Shown here: piece by piece, positions 9,585-18,511 of the stretch
Position numbering within the stretch: position 1 is the first letter of the stretch
Layout: each line of letters begins with the position of its first letter
From: Thioclava atlantica
GTDB lineage: Bacteria; Pseudomonadota; Alphaproteobacteria; Rhodobacterales; Rhodobacteraceae
Assembly (NCBI RefSeq): GCF_000737065.1
Contig: NZ_AQRC01000005.1
Coordinates: 62,001 to 126,000 of the forward strand
Reading direction: 5' to 3'
Length of the DNA: 64,000 nucleotides
The notes under the pieces: generated by a model
The model's input: the letters and a program-made list of their open reading frames with translations, nothing else
The model's database searches: none
Told to the model about the DNA's origin: nothing
Program-made: the position numbers and the translations under genes

Positions 9585-10475
9585 ATGCTTCCCCCCCTGC
9601 CCGACATTCCCGCACAACGCCCGGTTCTGATCGCAGGGCCCACCGCGAGCGGCAAATCCGCGCTCGCGCTCGAGATCGCGCAGCGCGATGGCGGGGTGGT
9701 GGTCAATGCCGATGCGCTGCAGGTCTGGTCGTGCTGGCGGGTGCTCAGCGCCCGGCCCTCCACGGAGGAGGAATCCCGGGCGCCGCATCTGCTCTACGGT
9801 CACCGCGACCCGGGCGAGGACTATTCGGTCGGCCACTGGCTGCGGGAGGTCGCACCGATTCTCGCGGACCATCGCGCCGGCGGCCCGCGCCCGATCATCG
9901 TGGGCGGAACCGGGCTCTATTTCACCGCGCTCACCGAAGGGCTCGCCGAGATCCCCGACACGCCGCCCGAGATCCGCGCCGAGGCCGATGCGCGGCGCGC
10001 CCGCGAAGGCCATGAGAGCATGCTCGCGGAGCTCGATCCCGAAACCCGCGCGAAGATCGACCCGCACAACCCGATGCGGGTGCAGCGCGCCTGGGAGGTG
10101 ATGCGCGCAACCGGCGAGGGGCTCGCGGCCTGGCAGGCGCGCACCCCCGCCCCGCTGATGCCGCTCGCAACATGCGCGCCGCTCCTGCTCTGCCCCGATC
10201 GCGACTGGCTGGCCGAGCGGATCGACCGCCGCTTCGATCTGATGCTGGCCGAAGGCGCGCTCGACGAGGTGCGCGCGGTGCTGCCGATCTGGGACCCGGC
10301 CGCGCTCTGGTCGCGCGCGATCGGGGCCCCCGAACTCGTCGCCCATCTGCGTGGAGAGATCGGCCTCGAGGAGGCCCGGATCCGCGCGCAAGCGGCTTCC
10401 CGCCAATATGCCAAGCGACAGCGCACATGGTTTCGTAGCCGCATGAAAGCCTGGCACAAGATCGCGTATGCGTGA
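9585..10475 (+). CDS. miaA: tRNA dimethylallyltransferase
   Basis: 296 residues if started at MLPPLPDIP. The P-loop [11 protein letters not shown] follows at once, then NADALQVW (the usual NADSMQ(V/I)Y region), [10 protein letters not shown] and the C-terminal [13 protein letters not shown]. Transfers dimethylallyl to A37 of tRNAs reading UNN codons. The frame is open back to 9489 with several possible starts (ATGs at 9510, 9516 and 9546); none has a Shine-Dalgarno sequence, so the chosen start is only the one closest to the family's N-terminus. The Tyr usual after NADSMQV is replaced by Trp. Confidence 0.93.
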   Translation: MLPPLPDIPAQRPVLIAGPTASGKSALALEIAQRDGGVVVNADALQVWSCWRVLSARPSTEEESRAPHLLYGHRDPGEDYSVGHWLREVAPILADHRAGGPRPIIVGGTGLYFTALTEGLAEIPDTPPEIRAEADARRAREGHESMLAELDPETRAKIDPHNPMRVQRAWEVMRATGEGLAAWQARTPAPLMPLATCAPLLLCPDRDWLAERIDRRFDLMLAEGALDEVRAVLPIWDPAALWSRAIGAPELVAHLRGEIGLEEARIRAQAASRQYAKRQRTWFRSRMKAWHKIAYA

Positions 10476-10510
10476 CCGCGGCGACACGGCCGCCCGCCCA
10501 TCCTGTGGAA

Positions 10511-10534
10511 AACCCCTTTGTGGGCGAAGGGGTT
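10511..10534. other. 8-bp inverted repeat between miaA and the AraC gene
   Basis: AACCCCTT and AAGGGGTT are separated by an 8-base loop. No T-tract follows, so it is not a typical intrinsic terminator. It lies 35 bp after the miaA stop and 43 bp before the proposed AraC-gene start; it could end miaA or act as an operator. Confidence 0.4.
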
Positions 10535-10577
10535 GCAGGCTATCCTCCGCCGCGAACCGAACCGGGATCTTGCCATC

Positions 10578-11468
10578 GTGAAGCTCTTTTCGACGCCCCC
10601 GCTGTCGCAGGTCGCACAGCCCGCCGCCCAATCGCAGCCGCGCCCGAAAGCGGCCGCGCCGAAGGCCGGTCCGGGCGCGGGCGGCGCTCCGGGCGGGCCG
10701 CGCGTGGTTCCTGTCGGCCGTCTCGCACAGGGCGGCCGCTGGCGGGTCGAGGCGATGCGCGCGCTCAGCGAGCCGTGCCTTTTGTGGTTTTCCCGCGGCC
10801 AGGGCCGGATCACCCTGGGCGGTGTGACCCGCGGCTACGGGCCCAATAACGTGATCTTCATCCCCGCGGGCGTCATGCATGGTTTCGAGGTCGGCCCCCA
10901 GACCCACGGCCAGGCGCTTTTCCTCGGCCGCGACAGCGATCTGGTGCTGCCCCATGCCGCCCATCACCTTCGCATCCGCGATGCGGTGGCACAGGGCGAA
11001 ATCAACGTCCTCTTCGAGGCGATCCAGCGCGAGATCGAGGGCGGACGCCCCGCCTCGGACCGCGCGTTGCGCAACCAGCTCGGCCTTCTGAGCGTCTGGC
11101 TCGAGCGGCAGATCGAGGCCCATGCCGGCGAGGCGATCCCGACCAATGCGGCGCGGCGCCTGGTGTCGCGCTATTCCGCCCTGGTCGAGCGCGACTTCCG
11201 CTCGGGCGCCGGGGTCGGCGAGCTGGCGCGCGAGCTGGGCGTGACGCCCACCCATCTGACCCGCGCCTGCCGCGAGGCCTGCGGCAAGAGCGCGCTGGAG
11301 CTGTTGCAGGAACGCCGCCTCTACGAGGCGCGCCGGATGCTGCGCGACACGCCGGTTCCGGTGAAGGAGATCGCGAAGGAGCTCGGCTATACGAGCCCGG
11401 CCTATTTCACCCGGGTCTTTCACGCCCGCACCGGCTCCACCCCGCGCGCCTTCCGCCGCAGCGGCTGA
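10578..11468 (+). CDS. AraC-family transcriptional regulator with cupin-like sensor domain
   Basis: About 296 residues from a GTG (VKLFSTPPLSQ). A Pro/Ala-rich linker (residues 10-40) precedes a cupin-type AraC_binding domain (CLLWFSRGQGRITLGG, PNNVIFIPAGVMHGFEV). The C-terminal 100 residues hold two helix-turn-helix units: VGELARELGVTPTHLTRACR, then VKEIAKELGYTSPAYFTRVF, ending in the usual GSTPRAFRR. It points toward a DUF779 gene and an aldehyde dehydrogenase with only 14 bp between convergent ends; this gene trio recurs in proteobacteria, so it probably controls that operon. The inducer is unknown and the start is uncertain (an upstream TTG is possible). Confidence 0.85.
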   Translation: MKLFSTPPLSQVAQPAAQSQPRPKAAAPKAGPGAGGAPGGPRVVPVGRLAQGGRWRVEAMRALSEPCLLWFSRGQGRITLGGVTRGYGPNNVIFIPAGVMHGFEVGPQTHGQALFLGRDSDLVLPHAAHHLRIRDAVAQGEINVLFEAIQREIEGGRPASDRALRNQLGLLSVWLERQIEAHAGEAIPTNAARRLVSRYSALVERDFRSGAGVGELARELGVTPTHLTRACREACGKSALELLQERRLYEARRMLRDTPVPVKEIAKELGYTSPAYFTRVFHARTGSTPRAFRRSG

Positions 11469-11482
11469 GCACGGAACCTCGC

Positions 11483-11818
11483 TCAGGGCCGCTCGCAGAT
11501 CTCCGAGCGCGTCAGGAACCGCATCGGCCGGCCATTGTCGAGGCTGAACTGCCCGCCGCCCAGGCCGGGGATCGCGTCGATGATCAGGTCGGTATGTTTC
11601 CAGACCGCGTATTGCGGCCCCGAGATATAGACCGGCATCCCGGCGATCTCGCCCAGTTGCACGTCGCTCTCGCCGATCCGGAACTCGCCTTGCGGATAGC
11701 ACATCGGCGCGGAGCCGTCGCAGCACCCGCCCGACTGGTGGAATAGGACCGGCCCGTGATCGGCGACGATCTCCTTGAGCAGCGCAAGCGCCGCCGGGGT
11801 GGCACGCACCTCTCCCAT
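11483..11818 (-). CDS. DUF779 domain protein
   Basis: 111 residues, matching the DUF779 family: HQSGGCCDGSAPMCYP with a Cys-Cys pair and a third Cys near residues 33-40, then ISGPQYAVWKHTDLIIDAI and the C-terminal GGGQFSLDNGRPMRFLTRS. Function is not established; genes of this family are typically found next to NAD-dependent aldehyde dehydrogenases of the AldB/ExaC type, as here. Clustered cysteines suggest metal or redox chemistry, which is inference. Separated from the dehydrogenase stop by 85 bp that hold a repeat element. Confidence 0.85.
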   Translation of the reverse strand: MGEVRATPAALALLKEIVADHGPVLFHQSGGCCDGSAPMCYPQGEFRIGESDVQLGEIAGMPVYISGPQYAVWKHTDLIIDAIPGLGGGQFSLDNGRPMRFLTRSEICERP

Positions 11819-11826
11819 GCCCGCTC

Positions 11827-11880
11827 CTTCCTCTTGATCGAAATATCCTCGGGGGGTGTGGGGGGCCGACAGCCCCCCAC
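11827..11880 (-). repeat. Composite 3' element, copy A (after aldehyde dehydrogenase)
   Basis: Read on the minus strand: a perfect 9-bp hairpin GTGGGGGGC / GCCCCCCAC (11858-11880, 5-base loop), then CCCCCCGAGGATATTTCGAT and AAGAGGAAG. It starts 24 bases after the dehydrogenase stop in sense orientation and ends just before the DUF779 start. It lacks the second hairpin seen in most other copies. Likely a terminator or 3'-UTR element. Confidence 0.7.
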
Positions 11881-11903
11881 GCGTCGTCTCGCCAAGCGCG
11901 GCC

Positions 11904-13433
11904 TCAGAAGAATCCGAGCTTGTTCGGATTGTAGCTCACCAGCATGTTCTTGGTCTGCTGGTAGTGATCGAGCATCATCTTGTGGGTCTCGCGCCCGATG
12001 CCGGACTGCTTGTAGCCCCCGAAGGCGGCATGCGCGGGATAAGCGTGGTAATTGTTCACCCAGACCCGCCCCGCCTGGATCTTGCGCCCGAAGCGGTAGC
12101 AGGTATTGGCATCGCGCGACCACACGCCCGCGCCGAGCCCGTAAAGCGTGTCATTGGCGATCTCGAGCGCCTCGTTCTGGTCCTTGAAGGTGGTGACCGA
12201 GACGACGGGGCCGAAGATCTCCTCCTGGAAGACCCGCATCTTGTTATGGCCCTTCAGGATCGTCGGCTGGATGTAATAGCCGCTCGACAGATCGCCGCCC
12301 AGATCGGCGGCCGCCCCGCCGGTGAGCACCTCCGCGCCTTCCTTGCGGCCGATATCGAGATAGGAGAGGATCTTCTCCTGCTGCTCGGAAGAGGCCTGCG
12401 CGCCGATCATCGTGTCGTCCTTGCGCGGGTCGCCCTGGATGATCGCCTGGGTGCGCTTGATCGCGCGCTCCATGAACTGCTCGTAGATATCCTCCTGGAT
12501 CAGCGCGCGGCTGGGACAGGTGCAGACCTCGCCCTGGTTGAGCGCGAACAGCACGAAGCCCTCGATCGCCTTGTCGAAGAAGGCGTCATCCTCGCGGCAG
12601 ACATCCGAGAAGAAGATGTTGGGCGACTTGCCGCCCAGTTCCAGCGTCACCGGGATCAGGTTCTCGGTCGCGTATTGCATGATCAGGCGACCGGTCGTGG
12701 TCTCGCCGGTGAAGGCGATCTTGGCGATGCGCGGGCTCTGCGCGAGCGGCTTGCCCGCCTCGAGGCCGAAGCCGTTCACCACATTGAGCACGCCATCGGG
12801 CAGCAGATCGGCGATCAGCTCGGCGAAGACCATGATCGTCGCCGGGGTCTGCTCGGCGGGCTTGAGCACGACGCAATTGCCCGCCGCCAGCGCCGGGGCG
12901 AGTTTCCACGCCGCCATCAGCAGCGGGAAGTTCCACGGGATGATCTGCCCCACGACGCCGAGCGGTTCATGGAAGTGATAGGCGACGGTGTCGGCGTCGA
13001 TCTCGGACATCGTGCCTTCCTGACCGCGCAGCACGCCCGCGAAATAGCGGAAATGATCGATCGCGAGCGGAATGTCGGCGGCACGGGTCTCGCGGATCGG
13101 CTTGCCGTTGTCCCAGGTCTCGCACACCGCGAGCAGCTCGGCATTCTGCTCCATCCGGTCGGCGATCTTGAGCAGGATATTGGCGCGTTCGGTGGGCGAC
13201 ATCTCGTGGCCCCATTTCGCCTTCGCGGCATGGGCGGCGTCGAGCGCGTCCTCGATGTCGGATGCGTCCGAGCGGGCGCATTCGCAGATCTTCGCGCCGG
13301 TCAGCGGCGTGATGTTGTCGAAATACTTGCCCGCATTCGGCGCCTTGAACGTGCCGCCGATGAAGTTGCCGTAGCGCTCGCGGAAGGGCGAGGTCATGAC
13401 GCCCTTGAATTCGGTTGCCATATCGTTGGCCAT
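11904..13433 (-). CDS. NAD-dependent aldehyde dehydrogenase (AldB/ExaC/AcoD type)
   Basis: 509 residues from [21 protein letters not shown] before the ATG fixes the start. Oxidises an aldehyde to the acid with NAD(+). Seen: [14 protein letters not shown] (cofactor pocket), [23 protein letters not shown], the catalytic Glu in [14 protein letters not shown] and the catalytic Cys in [19 protein letters not shown] is characteristic of the subfamily acting on acetaldehyde and other short aldehydes. DUF779 and AraC neighbours support alcohol or acetaldehyde metabolism. A perfect palindrome lies 108 bp upstream. Confidence 0.93.
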   Translation of the reverse strand: MANDMATEFKGVMTSPFRERYGNFIGGTFKAPNAGKYFDNITPLTGAKICECARSDASDIEDALDAAHAAKAKWGHEMSPTERANILLKIADRMEQNAELLAVCETWDNGKPIRETRAADIPLAIDHFRYFAGVLRGQEGTMSEIDADTVAYHFHEPLGVVGQIIPWNFPLLMAAWKLAPALAAGNCVVLKPAEQTPATIMVFAELIADLLPDGVLNVVNGFGLEAGKPLAQSPRIAKIAFTGETTTGRLIMQYATENLIPVTLELGGKSPNIFFSDVCREDDAFFDKAIEGFVLFALNQGEVCTCPSRALIQEDIYEQFMERAIKRTQAIIQGDPRKDDTMIGAQASSEQQEKILSYLDIGRKEGAEVLTGGAAADLGGDLSSGYYIQPTILKGHNKMRVFQEEIFGPVVSVTTFKDQNEALEIANDTLYGLGAGVWSRDANTCYRFGRKIQAGRVWVNNYHAYPAHAAFGGYKQSGIGRETHKMMLDHYQQTKNMLVSYNPNKLGFF

Positions 13434-13540
13434 TGTCTTCCTCCCAGAGTTTCGCGCCACCCCAATGGGGCGCGTCACGTCTTCGAGGATGGCGACGAGG
13501 CCCGAATGCGCCTAGCCGCCGCACGGCGCTGTGAAGCTCG

Positions 13541-13564
13541 ACCTGTCTCGGCCCCGAGACAGGT
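13541..13564. promoter_or_regulatory. Perfect 11+11 bp palindrome, candidate operator
   Basis: ACCTGTCTCGG and its exact reverse complement CCGAGACAGGT flank a CC dinucleotide. It lies about 108 bp upstream of the aldehyde dehydrogenase ATG and is followed by AGGTGC repeats. Length and symmetry suit a dimeric repressor or activator site rather than a terminator, since no T-tract flanks it. Confidence 0.55.
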
Positions 13565-13625
13565 GCAGGTGCAGAATCCGTTTCCTTGCATGGATCCAGG
13601 GCCCCCACCCGGCTTCGCGCCCCCT

Positions 13626-13664
13626 CCGCTGCGCGGCCCCCAAGGGATCTTCCAAGAGACGAAG
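13626..13664 (+). repeat. Degenerate composite element, inverted partner of copy B
   Basis: CCGCTGCGCGG (4-bp stem) followed by CCCCCAAGGGATCTTCC and AAGAGACGAAG matches the family tail with several changes. It faces copy B head to head with an 8-bp spacer, the same arrangement as the pair at 43309-43413. No G-rich first hairpin is recognisable. Confidence 0.5.
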
Positions 13665-13672
13665 AAAAGGGT

Positions 13673-13737
13673 CTTCCTCTTGATCCAAATATCCCGGGGG
13701 TAAATTTCCGTAAGGAAAGAGGGGGCAGCGCCCCCTC
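13673..13737 (-). repeat. Composite 3' element, copy B (after phoR)
   Basis: On the minus strand: GAGGGGGC-GCT-GCCCCCTC hairpin (13719-13737), an AT-rich second hairpin TTTCC/GGAAA (13705-13718), then CCCCCGGGATATTTGGATC and AAGAGGAAG. Begins 65 bases after the phoR stop in sense orientation. The second hairpin differs in sequence from the other copies but still pairs. Confidence 0.72.
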
Positions 13738-13801
13738 ATCTCCCGTGAATTGTCGCCGTCCGGCGACAGTGAGAGCCGCACTCCCTTCCGTCCAGTGCAC
13801 C

Positions 13802-14860
13802 TCAACCGGCGGGCAGGATCACGCTGAAGCAGCTGCCCTTGCCCTGCTCGCTCTGGATCCGGAACCGGCCGCGATGCCGGGCGACGATATGCTTGACGAT
13901 GGCGAGCCCGAGGCCGGTGCCGCCCTTCTCGCGCGAGCGATGGGTATCGACGCGGTAGAAGCGTTCGGTCAGCCGCGGCAGGTGCTGCGGGTCGATCCCT
14001 TCCCCCTTGTCGATCACGTCGATCTTGTAAGCCGCGCCGCGCAGCACCGGCTCATGCGCGATCGCGCCGATCCTGATGCGCACCTCGCCGCCCTGCCCGC
14101 CATATTTCACCGCGTTCTCGACGAGGTTCGAAAAGACCTGCGTGAGCTGGTCGGGATCGCCCCGAACGGTGAGCGCGCCCTCCTCGCCCTCGCGGATCAG
14201 CGCGACGCCGGAATCCTCGGCGACCTGGCCGAGATTCTGCACCACGCTGCGCAGCACCAGAGAGAGATCGACCTGCGTGGTCGGGCGCACGCGTTCCTCG
14301 CTCTCCACCCGGCTGAGCGAGAGCAGGTCGCCCACGAGCCGGTTCATCCGCGCGGCCTCGCGCTCCATGATCGACAGGAAGCGGTCGCGCGCGGCCGGGT
14401 CGTCGCGCGCCGAGGAGCGCAGCGTCTCGATGAAGCCCATCAGCGCGGTGAGCGGCGTGCGCAATTCGTGGCTGACATTGGCGACGAAGTCGCGCCGCAT
14501 CGCCTCGGCCTCTTCCAGCGCGCCGACATCCTCGAAGCTCGCGAGCGCCGAGGGGCGTTGCAGCGGGCCTTCGGGCGCGGGCGGGAGCGGCACCAGCGTG
14601 ACCATCTGGATCGTCTCTCCCTGCCCCGGCGTCGAGAAGCGCAGCCGCACCGGCTCGGGCCGCGCACCCCGCAGCGCCGCGCCCACCGCCACCCCGAAGC
14701 CCGGCTGGCGCAGCACGGTGACATAGGGTTTGCCGATGATCTGCTCGCCAAGCATGCGCCGCGCTCCGGCATTCGCGAGCGCGACACGCTCGTCGATCCC
14801 GATCAGCAGGACCGCGTGGGGCAGCGCATCGAGAACCGCGCGCAAGGAAGAATCAGCCAT
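13802..14860 (-). CDS. phoR: PhoR-type sensor histidine kinase
   Basis: 352 residues. An N-terminal PAS domain (about 1-110, ALPHAVLLIGIDERVALANAG) and no transmembrane helix, so cytosolic here, unlike E. coli PhoR. The HisKA domain has FVANVSHELRTPLTAL with the phospho-His near residue 131. The ATPase domain shows NLVENAVKYGG, DKGEGIDPQHLPRLTERFYR and GGTGLGLAIVKHI. Sequence is closest to the phosphate-regulon sensor class, but phoB, phoU and pst genes are absent from the flanks, so the assignment of signal is by similarity only. Transcribed alone; a composite repeat element follows the stop. Confidence 0.82.
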   Translation of the reverse strand: MADSSLRAVLDALPHAVLLIGIDERVALANAGARRMLGEQIIGKPYVTVLRQPGFGVAVGAALRGARPEPVRLRFSTPGQGETIQMVTLVPLPPAPEGPLQRPSALASFEDVGALEEAEAMRRDFVANVSHELRTPLTALMGFIETLRSSARDDPAARDRFLSIMEREAARMNRLVGDLLSLSRVESEERVRPTTQVDLSLVLRSVVQNLGQVAEDSGVALIREGEEGALTVRGDPDQLTQVFSNLVENAVKYGGQGGEVRIRIGAIAHEPVLRGAAYKIDVIDKGEGIDPQHLPRLTERFYRVDTHRSREKGGTGLGLAIVKHIVARHRGRFRIQSEQGKGSCFSVILPAG

Positions 14861-15104
14861 ACCTCTCCACCTCTGTTTCGGACCGAGCTTTCGGGAATAG
14901 CAACGGGAGTGTAAAGCTGTTGCGACAATGCGTCTTTTCCCTGTGACCGGTCGCCCCGGCCGCGCCTTTCGCAGATTGCGAGCGAAACTGGTTGTCGCCT
15001 GTGTTGGAGGGCGCTAAACCTAAGCGTGTATTCGACAATTTCGCTCGCGGGTCGAATGAGACGAGGGTCCGCGGTTTCTCCGGCAGTCGAGAGGTTTTCC
15101 GCCG

Positions 15105-15508
15105 ATGTCGCGTCCGCCAAAGTCCACGCAGGCCCTGCGGGCGCTGCTGATCCACCGCCATAAGGGCGCGGATAGCCGCAACCTCCTGCTGGTGGATCCG
15201 GCGCAGGATCTTCCCGCCGCGCTGACCGGGGGCGGCGACCTCTCGCTGACGGTGACGCGGTTCGAGGCGCTCAACCGGAGCTTTCTCGCGCAGGCCGCGC
15301 CAGAGCTGGTTCTCTCGCCGCTTTTCACCGAACGGTTCGATATTCTCGATCTGGCGCGGGTTCTCGTCGATGCGAAATATTGCGGCGCACTGCGCGCCTT
15401 CAGTACGCCCTTGCCGAATTTCGGTGCGATCCGCAAAGAGGTGCGCAGCGAATTCCCGAGGCTGGATTTCGATATTCTCGAAATCCCCTGCGGTTCGGAT
15501 CGCGCGAA

Positions 15509-15512
<4 letters not shown>
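15105..15512 (+). CDS. Conserved-looking hypothetical protein
   Basis: 135 residues, not recognised as a named family. No signal peptide, transmembrane helix or motif. Starts MSRPPKSTQALRALL and contains FTERFDILDLARVLVDAKYCG and a C-terminal FPRLDFDILEIPCG. Coding is supported by its start just after a long leader and by its end: its TAG overlaps the TAA of the convergent carbonic anhydrase gene by two bases. The upstream 245 bp shared with phoR holds both promoters; a weak TTGTCG-N17-TAAACC pair lies at 14992-15020. Confidence 0.7.
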
Positions 15513-16026
<514 letters not shown>

Positions 16027-16030
<4 letters not shown>

Positions 16031-16671
16031 CGGCGTTCAAACTCCCTGTTCAACCCTCGCACGAAATCGTTCAGCCAGACCTGACGGTCGCGCCGCTGGC
16101 GCTCGGCGCTCAGGATCGTGCGCAGCTTCTCCTCCGCCCGGTCGAGATCGTCATTGACCAGAACATAGTCATATTCGGACCAGTGGCTGATCTCGGAAAG
16201 CGATTTTTCCATCCGGCCGCGGATCACCTCGTCGCTGTCCTGGGCGCGACCGCGCAGCCGGCTTTCCAGCTCGGTGATCGAGGGCGGCAGGATGAAGATC
16301 GAGATCACGTCCTTGCCGAGCGCGGAATTGCGGATCTGCTGCCCACCCTGCCAGTCCACGTCGAAAAGCGTGTCGCGCCCCTGCGCCATCGCCGCCTCGA
16401 CCGGGCCCTTGGGCGTGCCGTAGAGATTGCCGAAGACCTCGGCATGTTCGAGCATCTCTCCCGCCATCACCATGTCCTGAAACTCGGCGCGCGACTTGAA
16501 GAAATACTCCACCCCGTCGGTCTCGCCCGGCCGCGGGGCGCGGGTGGTCGCGGAGACCGAGAAGCGCAAGGTCGGGTCCCAGTCCATCAGCCGCCGCGCG
16601 AGGGTCGATTTGCCCGCGCCCGATGGCGAGGACAGGATGATCAGAAGGCCGCGGCGGGTGCTGTCGGGCAT
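16027..16671 (-). CDS. gmk: Guanylate kinase
   Basis: 214 residues from the ATG at 16671, chosen over a GTG nine bases upstream because GGAG sits 8 bases before it; the GTG would overlap the yicC stop. Phosphorylates GMP to GDP. P-loop [14 protein letters not shown], then [21 protein letters not shown] (GMP-binding) and VDWQGGQQI. Middle gene of yicC-gmk-carbonic anhydrase; guaA, which makes GMP, is at 58 kb. Confidence 0.96.
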
Positions 16672-16676
16672 GGGGC

Positions 16677-17603
16677 TCACTCCACGTTCTGGATCTGCTC
16701 GCGCATCTGATCGATCACATGCTTGAGCGCAAGGCCGATCTGGGTCAGCGCCGCGTCATTCGATTTCGAACATAGCGTGTTGGCCTCGCGCACGAATTCC
16801 TGCGCCAGAAACTCGAACTTCCGTCCGACCGCGCCGGGTTCGACCAGCAGGGTCCGCGCGGCCGAGACGTGGACGCGCAGACGGTCGATTTCCTCGGTGA
16901 CGTCATTTCTCATCGCGATGACCGCCAGCTCCTGCAACAGCCGCGCCTCGTCGATTTCCGCCGCGCCCTCCATCACCCGCGCCAGCGCCTCGCGCACGGT
17001 TCGGGCGGTTTCGGGACGGCGGGCTTCCGCGGCGCTCTCGGCCTCGGCCACCAGCGCCGCGATGCGGTCGATCTGGGCGGCGATGACCGCCCCGAGACCC
17101 TGCCCCTCGACCCGACGCATCTCGCAAAACGCCTCGAGGAGCGCCGTGAAATCGGCCAGAAGCGCCTCACGCAGCGGCGCCGGATCCTCGACGGGCGGCG
17201 CGCCATGCTCGATCACCCCGCGCATCGTCACCAGATCGCTTGCCGTTACCGGCGCAAGGTCCAGTCCGCGCTTGCGCGCCGCCTCCTGCGCCGTCTCGAT
17301 CGCAGTGATCGCCGCATCGAGCAGATGCGGGTCGAGATGCAGCGTCTCGGCCTCCGCGCTGCGGGTGAGCCGCAACGAGACCGAGACATTGCCGCGCGCC
17401 ACGCGCCCCGCCACCGCCTTGCGCAGCGCGGGTTCCAGCCCCTCGATCTCGGGAAGTCGCAGCCGCAGGTCGAACCCCTTGCCATTGACCGCGCGGATAT
17501 CCCAGCTCCAGTCATGCCCCAGCCCGCTGCCCCGCCGTGCGGCGAAGCCGGTCATCGAAACGGTTTCATGCGGCGGGCGTATGTCATCCATCGTTTTAAC
17601 CAT
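16677..17603 (-). CDS. yicC: YicC-family endoribonuclease
   Basis: 308 residues; contains [10 protein letters not shown] at about residue 16, [11 protein letters not shown]-like [18 protein letters not shown], and the C-terminal [18 protein letters not shown] and [30 protein letters not shown] regions typical of YicC/YloC. Family members are RNA-cleaving proteins in E. coli and Bacillus. The N-terminus is about 15 residues longer than usual; starts at 17603 or 17591 are both possible. Coupled to gmk, a very common pairing. Confidence 0.93.
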   Translation of the reverse strand: MVKTMDDIRPPHETVSMTGFAARRGSGLGHDWSWDIRAVNGKGFDLRLRLPEIEGLEPALRKAVAGRVARGNVSVSLRLTRSAEAETLHLDPHLLDAAITAIETAQEAARKRGLDLAPVTASDLVTMRGVIEHGAPPVEDPAPLREALLADFTALLEAFCEMRRVEGQGLGAVIAAQIDRIAALVAEAESAAEARRPETARTVREALARVMEGAAEIDEARLLQELAVIAMRNDVTEEIDRLRVHVSAARTLLVEPGAVGRKFEFLAQEFVREANTLCSKSNDAALTQIGLALKHVIDQMREQIQNVE

Positions 17604-17729
17604 TTAGGACTTTCTTTTCCAAACGAGCGGAGAAATGGCGTATTAAGAGTTCAGTAACGATTTCGCTTCGACGGTCAACCGCAAGGGGCCGAAGTGCCAG
17701 AACGGACTGAAGCGGGACATCTGGGGGCC

Positions 17730-17749
17730 CGGGTGGCCATCGCCACCCG
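17730..17749 (+). promoter_or_regulatory. Hairpin in the leader of the PAS_5 gene
   Basis: CGGGTGGC and GCCACCCG form a perfect 8-bp stem with a CATC loop, ending 17 bases before the proposed ATG. It lies next to or over the ribosome-binding region and has no T-tract, so translation control is more likely than termination. Confidence 0.4.
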
Positions 17750-17766
17750 CATTGGGCAGATGGATC

Positions 17767-18450
17767 ATGACACGCGATTACGGTGACATGCGGGTTCGGC
17801 TCGGTGCGGGCACGGGACGGCGCAAGGTCAATGAAATACAAGGCTATTGGGACGGGTTGCGGCGTGGCCGGCTGATGCCGGCGCGTGCCGAGGTCGATCC
17901 GCGCGGCCTCGAACGGGCGCTCGAATTCGCCTTCATCCTCGAACGCGTCGCCCCGTCGGTCGCGCGGTTCCGGCTCGCCGGGATGCATCTCGGTGATCTG
18001 ATGGGGATGGAGGTGCGCGGCATGCCGCTTTCCGTCTTCTTCGCGCCCGACGCACGGGAGCGGCTCGGCACATTGACCGAGGCCGCCTTCGCGACGCCCG
18101 CGCGGGTCGAGGCGACGTTGCGCGCCGAGGTCGCGCTCGGCAAGCCCGAGATGGAGGCGCATCTTCTCCTGCTGCCGCTGAGTTCGGAATTCGGAACGGT
18201 GGACCGTGCGCTCGGCTGCCTCGTGGCCGAGGGCGTGATCGGGCGCGCGCCCCGCCGCTTTTCCTTCCTCGAAACCCGGATCACGCCGCTCACCGCTGAA
18301 CCGGTCCGGATGCGCCCTGCCCTGTCCGGCCTGAGCGAGCCTCCCGCGCCCTATCACGTCACGCGGCGCCTGCCCGCGGATGTCCAACTCGCCGACATGA
18401 CGCCCGAGGAGCGCCGCGCGATGTTCCGCATCGTGCGAAGCGAGAGCTGA
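17767..18450 (+). CDS. PAS domain-containing protein (PAS_5 family)
   Basis: 227 residues from MTRDYGDMRV. A region near residues 20-120 has the PAS_5 pattern: IQGYWDGLRRGRLMPARAEVDPRGLERALEFAFILERV and FRLAGMHLGDLMGMEVRGMPLS. No kinase, HTH or membrane part is present, so it is a stand-alone sensor or adaptor. Such proteins are widespread in Rhodobacterales and related alphaproteobacteria, generally of unknown role. Upstream is a strong hairpin, downstream an intrinsic terminator. Confidence 0.85.
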   Translation: MTRDYGDMRVRLGAGTGRRKVNEIQGYWDGLRRGRLMPARAEVDPRGLERALEFAFILERVAPSVARFRLAGMHLGDLMGMEVRGMPLSVFFAPDARERLGTLTEAAFATPARVEATLRAEVALGKPEMEAHLLLLPLSSEFGTVDRALGCLVAEGVIGRAPRRFSFLETRITPLTAEPVRMRPALSGLSEPPAPYHVTRRLPADVQLADMTPEERRAMFRIVRSES

Positions 18451-18459
18451 GAGATCATG

Positions 18460-18496
18460 AAAAAGGCCCGGGGGCTTGCGCCACCGGGCCTTTTTT
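18460..18496 (+). terminator. Intrinsic terminator, probably bidirectional
   Basis: AAAAAGGCCCGG pairs with CCGGGCCTTTTTT around a 12-base loop. Located between the convergent ends of the PAS_5 gene and the DAHP synthase, with a T-tract on each strand. Confidence 0.9.
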
Positions 18497-18511
18497 CTCT
18501 TCCAATCGACC

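Larger units (their letters stand above)
13434..13801. other. 368-bp gene-free region between aldehyde dehydrogenase and phoR
   Basis: The only gap above 300 bp. From left to right it holds the dehydrogenase leader (a GC-rich imperfect inverted repeat at 13453-13474), a perfect 24-bp palindrome at 13541-13564, a direct repeat AGGTGCAGGTGC partly overlapping it, a degenerate plus-oriented copy of the composite element (13626-13664) and a full minus-oriented copy (13673-13737). No convincing open reading frame or sigma-70 promoter is seen. Confidence 0.7.
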
